From contig NZ_JAMHFY010000026.1 in assembly GCF_023897015.1 (NCBI RefSeq), positions 1 to 64,000 of the forward strand: a DNA stretch of 64,000 bases, given 5' to 3'. The DNA is from Desulfosporosinus nitroreducens. GTDB lineage: Bacteria; Bacillota; Desulfitobacteriia; Desulfitobacteriales; Desulfitobacteriaceae. Positions 8,336 through 18,287 of the stretch are shown here, one piece after another. Position numbers and translations under genes: made by a program. Under the pieces are notes generated by a model that saw only the letters and a list, made by a program, of their open reading frames with translations, had not been told where the DNA came from and made no database searches. Every line of letters starts with the position of its first letter. The stretch's first letter is position 1.

Positions 8336-9062
8336 TGCTATAGTAGCTACACGTATGACATCATCCCGATTACCAGGCAAGGTACTCATGGATTTAGCAG
8401 GAAAGCCTGCTTTAGTCCGCTTAATTGAACGCTTAAAAAGATCAAACTATATAAGTCAAATCATAATTGCGACAACGACAAACCATACTGATGATGTAGT
8501 AGTGGAAACGGCACAATCTCAAGGGGTTTTGTCTTACCGGGGCAGCGAAGAAGATGTTTTGTTACGGACCGTAGAAGCAGCAGAAGCGAATGACACTGAT
8601 TTTATTGTCCAGATAACCAGTGACTGTCCGCTGATTGATAGTCAAACGATTGACCGAGTCATCGAGCGTATGCTGGAACATCCCTACCTTGATTATGTGG
8701 GAAACCAATTGGTCAGGACATTTCCACTCGGCTTTAGTGTGGAAGTTTTCCGGACGAAGGATTTGCGGCAGGTGGAACAGACAATCAATGACCCTGTCGT
8801 GCGCGAACATGTTTCCTTGTATTTTTATGAGCAGCCGGAAAGATACTATTTATCGAATGTGGAGGCTTCGCACTTTTTGCATCATCCAGAATACCGTTTA
8901 ACTCTTGATACGGAGGAAGACTATCATTTAATCAAAACTATTTATGAGACGCTGCATCCTGTCAAGCCTTCTTTTGATTTGTATGATATTATCCGTTATT
9001 TGCAGCAAAATGCCGGGGTGCGTTCTATGAATCAGCATGTACAGCAAAAGAGAGCTAGATAG
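8325..9062 (+). CDS. SpsF/PseF-like cytidylyltransferase
   Basis: The 245-residue protein has the nucleotidyltransferase signature AIVATRMTSSRLPGKVL (residues 5-21), followed by IIIATTTNHTDD, the substrate motif QITSDCPLID and YRLTLDTEEDYHLI. These are shared with SpsF of spore-coat polysaccharide synthesis and with PseF, which joins CMP to pseudaminic acid. It is clearly paralogous to the pseF gene at 12454. The start follows AAGGAGG at good spacing and overlaps the previous gene by 11 bases. The sugar activated here is unknown, and no NeuB-type synthase accompanies this cassette. Confidence 0.82.
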   Translation: MNINAIVATRMTSSRLPGKVLMDLAGKPALVRLIERLKRSNYISQIIIATTTNHTDDVVVETAQSQGVLSYRGSEEDVLLRTVEAAEANDTDFIVQITSDCPLIDSQTIDRVIERMLEHPYLDYVGNQLVRTFPLGFSVEVFRTKDLRQVEQTINDPVVREHVSLYFYEQPERYYLSNVEASHFLHHPEYRLTLDTEEDYHLIKTIYETLHPVKPSFDLYDIIRYLQQNAGVRSMNQHVQQKRAR

Positions 9063-9090
9063 ACAGGCAGTTTATAATTGTAAGCGTCAA

Positions 9091-9126
9091 TTGAGCCCTA
9101 ATCTGGAATTTCAGATTAGGGCTCAA
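9091..9126 (+). terminator. Strong hairpin ending the five-gene cassette
   Basis: A perfect 15-bp stem (TTGAGCCCTAATCTG with its complement) closes a six-base loop, starting 28 bases after the last stop codon. There is no long T-run, but the stem stability and position support termination. Confidence 0.7.
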
Positions 9127-9232
9127 TTAATGCTTGCGGTTCTCTGTTCCTTTGGCAGCTAACTTGATGTGAGAGCCCAAGCCTGTTTAACAATATTAAC
9201 ATTATTAGCAAGAGAAGAATTTAGAGATTTAT

Positions 9233-9310
9233 TGGTGGAGGTAAGTGGGATTGAACCGCCGACCTCCTGCTTGCAAGGCAGGTGCTCTCCAACAGCTGAG
9301 CTGCACTCCC
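9233..9310 (-). tRNA. Degenerate tRNA-Ala (anticodon TGC), probably a pseudo-tRNA
   Basis: The minus strand shows a tRNA cloverleaf: D arm GCTC...GAGC, anticodon arm CCTGC-CTTGCAA-GCAGG with anticodon TGC, T loop TTCAATC, and an encoded CCA end. The fold is damaged. The acceptor stem (GGGAGTG with TACCTCC) has an A-C mismatch and two G-U pairs, the T stem has a C-A mismatch, and position 8 is C instead of the nearly universal T. It therefore looks like a decayed tRNA-Ala copy. It lies opposite to the surrounding genes between two sugar cassettes, where a duplicated tRNA could mark an old insertion boundary. Confidence 0.65.
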
Positions 9311-11634
<2,324 letters not shown>

Positions 11635-11671
11635 TTCTTATTTGCTATGAATAAATTATGGAGGAGTATTC

Positions 11672-12295
11672 ATGAAAGAATACAAAACTGAGCAGGAAAT
11701 ATTTTGGACTGGTCAATTTGGTGATGAGTATATTAAGAGAAATGACAATGAAACACTCATTGCTAGTAATATAGCAATGTTTTCTAAAATACTAGATGGT
11801 ATTAATTATATTGAGTCAGTTATTGAATTTGGAGCTAATATCGGTTTGAATTTGAAAGCTATAAAAAGTCTTCTTCCAAAAATTGAACTATCTGCTATTG
11901 AAATTAATCAAAAAGCAGTATCAGAGTTGCAACAATTAGGGGAAATAATAAATATATATCATAAATCAATTCTAGATTTTATACCTGAATATAAGCGGGA
12001 TTTTGTTTTAATTAAAGGTGTCTTAATTCATTTAGATCCAACTTGTCTTCAAGATGTATACGATAAACTCTATCAGACAAGTAATCGCTATATTTGTATT
12101 GCAGAATATTATAACCCAGTTCCAGTAGAAGTTTCTTATCGAGGACATCAGGGAAAACTTTTTAAAAGGGATTATGCCGGAGAAATGCTCGATAAATTTA
12201 TGGATTTACGTTTAATAAAATACGGTTTTATCTATCATAGAGACCCTTCTTTTCCTCAAGGTGATATAACTTGGTTTCTATTGGAGAAAAAGTAA
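11672..12295 (+). CDS. Pseudaminic acid biosynthesis-associated SAM methyltransferase
   Basis: The 207-residue protein has the class I methyltransferase motif I as VIEFGANIGLNLKAI (about residues 50-65) and an acidic residue at the next strand (IELSAIEINQKA). The opening TEQEIFWTGQFGDEYIKRN is typical of the small methylase family found beside Pse genes in flagellin loci. It presumably methylates Pse or a precursor, but the position is not known. GGAGGAG lies 9 bases before the ATG. Base composition here is visibly more AT-rich than in neighbouring pseF and pseG. Confidence 0.85.
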   Translation: MKEYKTEQEIFWTGQFGDEYIKRNDNETLIASNIAMFSKILDGINYIESVIEFGANIGLNLKAIKSLLPKIELSAIEINQKAVSELQQLGEIINIYHKSILDFIPEYKRDFVLIKGVLIHLDPTCLQDVYDKLYQTSNRYICIAEYYNPVPVEVSYRGHQGKLFKRDYAGEMLDKFMDLRLIKYGFIYHRDPSFPQGDITWFLLEKK

Positions 12296-12321
12296 ATTAT
12301 GATAGTTTATCCAATCGTAAG

Positions 12322-12345
12322 ACTCCCACTTCTACAAGTGGGAGT
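12322..12345. other. Short perfect hairpin between the methylase gene and pseF
   Basis: A 10-bp perfect stem (ACTCCCACTT with AAGTGGGAGT) with a four-base loop lies 27 bases after the methylase stop. It could be a terminator, but no T-run follows. Similar hairpins mark ends of IS200/IS605-type elements; no other sign of such an element is present. Confidence 0.45.
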
Positions 12346-12453
12346 GGGCCCCCGTACTCTGCCTCAATATGTGAGTTAAAACTTTCGGCTTGTGTTTAAA
12401 TTCACAATGTTTTCAATGATAAACATTCGAAATTAAACGGGGAGTTTTTGAAG

Positions 12454-13188
12454 ATGAAGGTTGGAATTATTGTTCAGGCTCGGATGACCTCAACACGTTT
12501 ACCGGGAAAGGTGCTTTTGCCTGTGATGGGCAAACCACTTTTAGAGTATCAGATAGAAAGGCTGCGGCGGGTTCGTCGTGCGGACGATATTATCGTCGCG
12601 ACAACGACGAATGACAAGGATCAGCCGATTGTAGATTTAGCTGATAGGTTGGGTACTAAGGTCTTTCGAGGATCAGAAGAGGATGTGCTCTCTCGGTACT
12701 TCGGTGCGGCGAAGGAAAATGATTTAGATGTCGTTGTGCGTATCACTTCAGATTGTCCGCTTATTGATCCGGCGGTAGTTGACGATGTTATAGGTGCATA
12801 TTTAGAGAACGTGGAAAACTGTGACTATGTTTCAAATTGCCTGAATAGAACGTTTCCTAGAGGTATGGATACCGAGGTCTTCCCGTTCTGTCTCCTAGAA
12901 AAGGTTCATTTAGAAGTAGAAGAGCAGACATACCGTGAACACGTCACTCCGTATATCTATGAAGATGGCCAGAGATTTCGTCTATTGAACCTTGATTTTC
13001 AATGTGATGAAAGCCATCAACGGTGGACTGTAGACACTCTAGAGGACTTTAGGCTTATAGAGCATATCTTAGAAACACTATATCCGATAAATCCCTTATT
13101 CGAATTAGAAGATATCTTGGTTCTAATGAATGCCCATCCGAACTGGTTTGAGATCAATTCGCAAATTGAGCAGAAGAAGTTACGGTAG
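12454..13188 (+). CDS. pseF: CMP-pseudaminic acid cytidylyltransferase
   Basis: The 244-residue enzyme activates pseudaminic acid with CTP. It carries VGIIVQARMTSTRLPGKVLL at the N-terminus, where the Arg and Lys bind the CTP phosphates, then IIVATTTNDKD, RITSDCPLIDP and RWTVDTLEDFRLIE. ATG 12454 was chosen over the in-frame TTG at 12448 because CGGGGAG is nine bases upstream. It is clearly related to the SpsF-like gene at 8325, but is assigned pseF because it stands between the methylase and pseG in an otherwise complete pathway. Confidence 0.88.
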   Translation: MKVGIIVQARMTSTRLPGKVLLPVMGKPLLEYQIERLRRVRRADDIIVATTTNDKDQPIVDLADRLGTKVFRGSEEDVLSRYFGAAKENDLDVVVRITSDCPLIDPAVVDDVIGAYLENVENCDYVSNCLNRTFPRGMDTEVFPFCLLEKVHLEVEEQTYREHVTPYIYEDGQRFRLLNLDFQCDESHQRWTVDTLEDFRLIEHILETLYPINPLFELEDILVLMNAHPNWFEINSQIEQKKLR

Positions 13189-13217
13189 AATCTAGCATCA
13201 TATGAGAAAAAGAGCTG

Positions 13218-14327
13218 ATGATGTTGTTAATAGTTATCCGTGCAGATGCCTCGCAATTTATCGGCAGTGGACATATTATGCGCTGTCTGACGTTAGCAGC
13301 ACGATTGAGGGTGCAGGGTGCTGAAATAAGTTTCGTCTGCCAAGATCTCCCCGGTAATCTGTCCGAATATATTCGAAGTCAGGGTTATGAGGTGCATCTT
13401 CTTCCCGGTGATGAAGCCTGTGACCTATTATTGAAAAGACCTGAGCAAGCATGGCTGGAAACCGCGTGGAAATCAGATGCAGAGCAGACAATGGGAGTTC
13501 TAAAGAAGTATGGTAGAACGATTGATTGGTTAATCGTAGATCATTATGGTTTTGATCATCATTGGCAGTCGTGTTTGAGGGGGACAGTATGCCAAATTAT
13601 GGTGATTGATGATTTGGCCAACCGGCATCATGACTGTGATGTCTTGTTGGATCAGAATTACTACCACAATGCGGCGGATCGTTATCACGGATTGATTCCT
13701 AAGAACTGCTCTTTATTTCTTGGCCCCCACTATCTTTTGTTAAGAGATGAATTTTACAAAGCCCAGAAAGGCATGAGAATCAGGACGGGCGAGGTTTCCA
13801 ACATCCTCGTGTTTTATGGGGGAGCTGATACCACGAATGAGACTGAAAAGTGTCTGACAGGATTAAGTGATTACATCAGCTCAAAGTTAGAGATTAATGT
13901 GGTAACCGGTCAGTCTAATTCAAACAAAGAAAGAATCAAGCAAATTTGCTCTTCAAGGCAGAACCTATATTACCATTGTCAAGTTTTAAATATAGCTGAA
14001 CTTATGAACAAAGCGGACTTAGCCTATGGAGCGGGGGGCTCTACCACGTGGGAAAGGTGTTTTCTGGGTCTGCCTTCCATTGTAACTGTAACTGCGGTGA
14101 ACCAAATAGAAACAACTCAGGCAGTGTCTGATCTGGGTGCGATCTGGAATCTTGGGTGGTACGAGGAGGTAAATACTGCCTCGGTAGCTAGAGTTGCAAA
14201 GAGATTATTTATGGAACCCAGGAAAATAGTAGCCATGCAAGAAAGAGCTCTTAAGTTAATGGAAGTTAAAGGCTCCGCAGGTATTGAGCAGTTGGTCGAG
14301 CTTATATTTCAGGGAAGAGTGGATTAA
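13218..14327 (+). CDS. pseG: UDP-2,4-diacetamido-2,4,6-trideoxy-altropyranose hydrolase
   Basis: PseG removes UDP from the diacetamido sugar before condensation with PEP. The 369-residue GT-B protein starts VIRADASQFIGSGHIMRCLTLA, with the conserved G-x-G-H-x-x-R loop that holds the catalytic His. Later come DWLIVDHYGFD and the C-terminal NVVTGQSN and LAYGAGGSTTWERCFLGLP, the nucleotide-binding half. The ribosome binding site is weak (GAGAAAAAGAG), and ATG 13221 is an alternative start. It lies between pseF and pseH, as expected. Confidence 0.93.
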   Translation: MMLLIVIRADASQFIGSGHIMRCLTLAARLRVQGAEISFVCQDLPGNLSEYIRSQGYEVHLLPGDEACDLLLKRPEQAWLETAWKSDAEQTMGVLKKYGRTIDWLIVDHYGFDHHWQSCLRGTVCQIMVIDDLANRHHDCDVLLDQNYYHNAADRYHGLIPKNCSLFLGPHYLLLRDEFYKAQKGMRIRTGEVSNILVFYGGADTTNETEKCLTGLSDYISSKLEINVVTGQSNSNKERIKQICSSRQNLYYHCQVLNIAELMNKADLAYGAGGSTTWERCFLGLPSIVTVTAVNQIETTQAVSDLGAIWNLGWYEEVNTASVARVAKRLFMEPRKIVAMQERALKLMEVKGSAGIEQLVELIFQGRVD

Positions 14328-14386
14328 GCAAGGTGAATTTGAATTATTGAGGGGGATATTTTTTTAAGTAAAGGAGGCTGGAACAG

Positions 14387-14938
14387 ATGATCAAACTAGT
14401 TGAAATTAAAAAATCAGATTTGGAAACACTGATGCACTGGCGAATGCTACCTGAGGTAACAAAATATATGTTCACCGAACCCCAGTTAACTATGGAAATG
14501 CAAAGCAAATGGTTTGAGGCAATTAATACTGATCCAACCTGTAAACACTGGATCATTGAGCTGGAAAATACTAAGATTGGTACTGTAAATCTAACAAATA
14601 TTGATTTTCAAAATAGTCGGTGTTCGTGGGGATATTATATCGACCCCCTATTCAGGGGTCGGGGTTTTGGAAAACTTTTAGAGTATAACATCTTTGATTT
14701 TGTCTTCAATGAATTGGGACTAAATAAGCTAATGAGTGAAGTTCTGGATTTTAACGAAAGAGTCGTTAAAATCAAAGAAAAATGCGGATCCCAAATTGAA
14801 GGAGTATTGAGACAGCATATAAAAAAAAGTAACACTTATCACGATGTTGTGGTCATGGGGATATTAAGAGATGAGTGGTTGGAACGCAGAACAAAGATTG
14901 CCTACGATAAGATACACATAGAAAGAAGTATAAACTGA
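14387..14938 (+). CDS. pseH: UDP-4-amino-4,6-dideoxy-AltNAc N-acetyltransferase
   Basis: This is a GNAT enzyme of 183 residues. LRDEWLERR near the end and the acetyl-CoA region WGYYIDPLFRGRGFGKLLEY (around residues 83-102) are visible, followed by NKLMSEVLDFNERVVKIKEKCG. It acetylates N4 of the PseC product. AAAGGAGG precedes the ATG at ideal spacing. It is slightly longer than Campylobacter PseH but fits pathway and position. It is only distantly similar to the other GNAT genes of the window. Confidence 0.88.
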   Translation: MIKLVEIKKSDLETLMHWRMLPEVTKYMFTEPQLTMEMQSKWFEAINTDPTCKHWIIELENTKIGTVNLTNIDFQNSRCSWGYYIDPLFRGRGFGKLLEYNIFDFVFNELGLNKLMSEVLDFNERVVKIKEKCGSQIEGVLRQHIKKSNTYHDVVVMGILRDEWLERRTKIAYDKIHIERSIN

Positions 14939-15002
14939 ATTTGAAAGCTGAAATGCCTTGGTTTTAATGCTAGGGAGAAATATTAACTGAGGAGGTGTTC
15001 TG

Positions 15003-16052
15003 ATGTTATCTATAGGGACTGCTGGAAGAAGAATTGGAAAAGGATACAAACCCTTTATAATTGCTGAAATGTCTGGTAACCACAATCAGGATTTAGAGAG
15101 AGCTCTGGCAATTGTTGACGCTGCGGCTAAAGCAGGGGCCAATGCCTTAAAATTGCAAACATATACAGCAGATACCATGACTTTGGATATTGACAAGGGT
15201 GCGTTCCACATCGAGGACCCTGAGAGCCTTTGGCAGGGCAACTCTCTCTACAAACTTTATCAACAGGCGTATACACCTTGGGAATGGCATAAACCAATTT
15301 TTGATCGGTGTAAAGAACTAGGAGTCATTGGTTTTAGCACTCCATTTGATGCGACGGCTGTTGATTTCCTGGAATCGCTGGATGTACCTTGTTATAAGAT
15401 CGCATCCTTTGAGAATACGGATCTCCCCCTGATCCGTAAGGTGGCGTCTACCGGGAACCCGATGATTATTTCGGCAGGCATGGCAACAGTGGCCGAGCTG
15501 GATGAAACGGTTAGAGCGGCGAGGGAGAGTGGATGTCGGGATGTCATTTTATTAAAGTGCACAAGCACCTATCCCGCTACTTCGGATAATACGAATATTT
15601 TAACGATACCCCACATGCGGGAGCTGTTTGAGTGTGAGGTAGGATTATCGGACCACACAATGGGGCTTGGCGTCGCGGTAGCGAGTGTTGCTCTGGGTGC
15701 AACGATAATTGAGAAGCATTTTACCCTTTCTAGGGCCGACGGAGGCGTGGATTCCGCTTTCTCTATGGAACCAGCCGAGATGGGCCAATTGGTTAAGGAA
15801 ACTGAACGTGCCTGGCAGGCCCTAGGTAGAGTGGCTTACGGAGCAACTGAAAAAGAGAAAGCGTCATTGAAATATCGTCGATCCTTGTATATTGTGGAGG
15901 ACATGAAAGCTGGGGACACATTGACTCATGACAATTTAAAGGCGATAAGACCGGGTTTAGGCCTACCTACAAAGTATCTTGATGTTTTAATTGGTAAGCA
16001 GCTGAATCAAGATGTTTCAAAAGGGACACCTGCAAGCTGGGATATAGTTTGA
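15003..16052 (+). CDS. pseI: Pseudaminic acid synthase
   Basis: The 349-residue NeuB-family enzyme condenses 2,4-diacetamido-2,4,6-trideoxy-altrose with PEP. It shows FIIAEMSGNHNQDLERALA (metal-binding region), KLQTYTADTMTLD, GFSTPFDATAVDFLESL, GLSDHTMGLGVAVASVALGA in the barrel, and a C-terminal SAF domain (RRSLYIVEDMKAGDTL). AEMSGNHNQ is typical of PseI rather than sialic acid synthase. TGAGGAGG precedes the ATG. A decayed partial copy of its middle lies at 25617-25806. Confidence 0.94.
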   Translation: MLSIGTAGRRIGKGYKPFIIAEMSGNHNQDLERALAIVDAAAKAGANALKLQTYTADTMTLDIDKGAFHIEDPESLWQGNSLYKLYQQAYTPWEWHKPIFDRCKELGVIGFSTPFDATAVDFLESLDVPCYKIASFENTDLPLIRKVASTGNPMIISAGMATVAELDETVRAARESGCRDVILLKCTSTYPATSDNTNILTIPHMRELFECEVGLSDHTMGLGVAVASVALGATIIEKHFTLSRADGGVDSAFSMEPAEMGQLVKETERAWQALGRVAYGATEKEKASLKYRRSLYIVEDMKAGDTLTHDNLKAIRPGLGLPTKYLDVLIGKQLNQDVSKGTPASWDIV

Positions 16053-16385
16053 GGTGGAGGATGTAGTCTTGCCAAAAGGGGTCTGGACGTCGGGTTGATT
16101 CCGACCATCGTGTATTCGACAATGGTAATTATTGTGGGTAGATGATTTTTACATCCCGCCTAGGGTCTTCTTAGGCAGGATGATTTTTTATGTGGGATAG
16201 TATCTTGACTTGGCTTGGCGATTCAATGAAGAAATTCTGTCTAGGCATTCTTTTCAATTTTATAGAACTGCAATAAACCGTGTACATCCACTGACTTCAC
16301 TACATATATTGTTATCAGTCAAACACAGATAAAGTTCGCATGAGGACATTGTCTCGTGATAGTTCAGAGGCATGGGAGTGTTGAT
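16053..16385. other. Gap between pseI and rfbF
   Basis: Apart from the terminator at 16152-16189 I see no gene. A nine-codon frame right after pseI (TTG 16069) has no support. The part after the terminator is AT-rich and must hold the promoter of the CDP-sugar operon, but no clear -35/-10 pair stands out. Confidence 0.5.
16152..16189 (+). terminator. Intrinsic terminator after the pse operon
   Basis: An imperfect 11-bp stem (CATCC-C-GCCTA pairing TAGGC-A-GGATG, one C/A mismatch) is followed by ATTTTTT, the usual Rho-independent pattern, about 100 bases after pseI. Confidence 0.8.
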
Positions 16386-17156
16386 ATGAAAACAGTAATA
16401 CTCTGTGGGGGTCGGGGTACGCGTATGCGGGAGGAGACAGAATTTCGTCCCAAACCTTTGGTGGAAGTCGGTGATAAACCGATGATTTGGCACATTATGA
16501 AAATCTATTCGTATTATGGGTGTAATGATTTTATTTTGTGTGTCGGGTATAAAGGGCACATGATCAAACAGTATTTTATGGAAATGTACTGGAGGAATAA
16601 TGATTTTACACTCAGTACTTCCGGAGAAGACCCCGTAATATACCACACCAAGAACAACGAAAAATGGAAAGTAACCATTGTCGATACCGGTCTTGACACC
16701 CTGACGGGCGGCAGGATTAAGAGGATCCAGAACTACTTGGATGGCGAGGAATTTATGCTGACCTATGGCGATGGCCTGAGTAATGTCAATATCCATGAAC
16801 TTCTAGCCTTTCATAGAGCCAAAGGGAAAGTAGCCACGCTGACCGGCGTGCATCCCATATCCCCCTTCGGTGTGATGGATGTCCAAAATGAAATCGTGAC
16901 CTCCTTCAGAGAAAAACCGGTTCTTGAAGATATGGTGAACGGGGGTTATATGGTTTTGAATAAAAAGGTATTTGACTATATCCCGGAGGAAGACTGCGCT
17001 TTTGAACAGGAGCCCCTAAAAAGACTGGCGGCCGATGCTGAGCTTGCCGTATACAGGCATAATGATTTTTGGACGGCCGTCGACACCTATAAAGATGTGG
17101 AAAAAGTAAACCAGCTTTGGAAAAGAGAAGAGTCTGCCTGGAAACTATGGAATTAA
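16386..17156 (+). CDS. rfbF: Glucose-1-phosphate cytidylyltransferase
   Basis: The 256-residue enzyme makes CDP-glucose, the entry step to CDP-3,6-dideoxyhexoses. It starts KTVILCGGRGTRMREETEFRP, the sugar nucleotidyltransferase loop in its RfbF/DdhA form, followed by KPLVEVGDKPMIWHIMKIYS. FMLTYGDGLSNV supplies the metal Asp, and FWTAVDTYKDVEKVNQLW ends the fold. The length equals that of known RfbF. ATG 16386 was chosen over an upstream in-frame GTG because the family starts directly at MKTVIL and GGGAG precedes it. Confidence 0.95.
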   Translation: MKTVILCGGRGTRMREETEFRPKPLVEVGDKPMIWHIMKIYSYYGCNDFILCVGYKGHMIKQYFMEMYWRNNDFTLSTSGEDPVIYHTKNNEKWKVTIVDTGLDTLTGGRIKRIQNYLDGEEFMLTYGDGLSNVNIHELLAFHRAKGKVATLTGVHPISPFGVMDVQNEIVTSFREKPVLEDMVNGGYMVLNKKVFDYIPEEDCAFEQEPLKRLAADAELAVYRHNDFWTAVDTYKDVEKVNQLWKREESAWKLWN

Positions 17157-17192
17157 AAACAGGGAGAAGGGGTCAGGGTCCAGGCTAAAGGA

Positions 17193-18287
17193 GTGAGCAG
17201 GATAGAAAGGGACAGCATATTGGCGGAAGTTTTTCGAGGAAAAAATGTATTGGTTACGGGTCATACCGGCTTTAAAGGCTCATGGCTTTGTATCTGGCTT
17301 ATCCTGTTGGGAGCAAAGGTAACCGGATATGCGTTGGATCCTGCCCATACGGAAGATAATTTTGTCGTTACAGAACTTAAAGATAAAATGACAGATATTC
17401 GCGCCGATGTGCGAGATCTTATGGCTTTACAAAAAACCTTTGCCGAAGTCCGTCCGGAATTTGTCTTCCACTTAGCTGCTCAGCCGCTGGTCAGGTATTC
17501 TTATGAAAATCCCGTCGGGACCTATGCCACCAATGTCATGGGAACTTTGAACGTGTTAGAGTGCATCAGGCATTCTGACGTGACCAGGGTCGGAGTGATG
17601 ATTACCACGGATAAGTGCTACGAAAATAAAGAGCAGATTTGGGGTTACCGGGAAAACGATGCTTTGGGAGGATATGATCCTTACAGTGCGAGCAAAGGCT
17701 GTGCGGAAATTCTGACAGCCTCCTACCGAAATTCCTATCTGAACAGCAAGGAATATTCTCGGCATGGCAAGTCCATTGCCACAGCCCGGGCCGGTAATGT
17801 GATCGGTGGAGGGGACTGGGCGTTGGACAGGATCATTCCTGATGTCATCAGGGCCTTAAAAGAACACAGACCGGTCGAGGTCAGGAATCCCGAGGCGACT
17901 CGTCCCTGGCAGCACGTACTGGAGCCGCTGGGCGGCTATCTTAGCTTGGCGGCCAAAATGTATGACCACGGGGAAGATTACAGTGGTGCTTGGAACTTCG
18001 GTCCTGATTTCGACTCGGTTTGTCCGGTGAAAAACGTGGTTGAAGCTGTCATCGAGGCCTGGGGAAGCGGCACCTGGTGCAGCGCAGGGCAGGAAAATTC
18101 GCCCCATGAAGCCGGTCTTCTAAGCCTGGACTGTACGAAGGCCAAGACCTTGCTCGGCTGGAAGCCGAAGCTGAAGCTGAAAGAAGCTATTGGTTATACG
18201 GTAGAGTGGTACCAGTCGACTGAAGATAAATATGAACTGTGTGAAAATCAGATTGAGCGCTACGAGAGTGAGCTGAGGTCAAGATGA
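17193..18287 (+). CDS. rfbG: CDP-glucose 4,6-dehydratase
   Basis: This SDR enzyme of 364 residues turns CDP-glucose into CDP-4-keto-6-deoxyglucose. The NAD loop is VTGHTGFKGSWLCIWL, the substrate region HLAAQPLVRYSYENPVGTYATN is diagnostic of RfbG, and the active site is YDPYSASKGCAE. It starts at GTG 17193 behind AAAGGA. The stop overlaps the next start by four bases, so rfbG and the TPP enzyme are coupled. Confidence 0.95.
   Translation: MSRIERDSILAEVFRGKNVLVTGHTGFKGSWLCIWLILLGAKVTGYALDPAHTEDNFVVTELKDKMTDIRADVRDLMALQKTFAEVRPEFVFHLAAQPLVRYSYENPVGTYATNVMGTLNVLECIRHSDVTRVGVMITTDKCYENKEQIWGYRENDALGGYDPYSASKGCAEILTASYRNSYLNSKEYSRHGKSIATARAGNVIGGGDWALDRIIPDVIRALKEHRPVEVRNPEATRPWQHVLEPLGGYLSLAAKMYDHGEDYSGAWNFGPDFDSVCPVKNVVEAVIEAWGSGTWCSAGQENSPHEAGLLSLDCTKAKTLLGWKPKLKLKEAIGYTVEWYQSTEDKYELCENQIERYESELRSR

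Noticed and set aside
12322-12345. End of an IS200/IS605-type element
   Set aside because: Only a short hairpin resembles such an end. No tnpA/tnpB remnant or second end is seen nearby.
16260-16796. A 178-codon minus-strand frame over the start of rfbF
   Set aside because: Most of it is antisense to conserved rfbF codons; the peptide shows no family motif.
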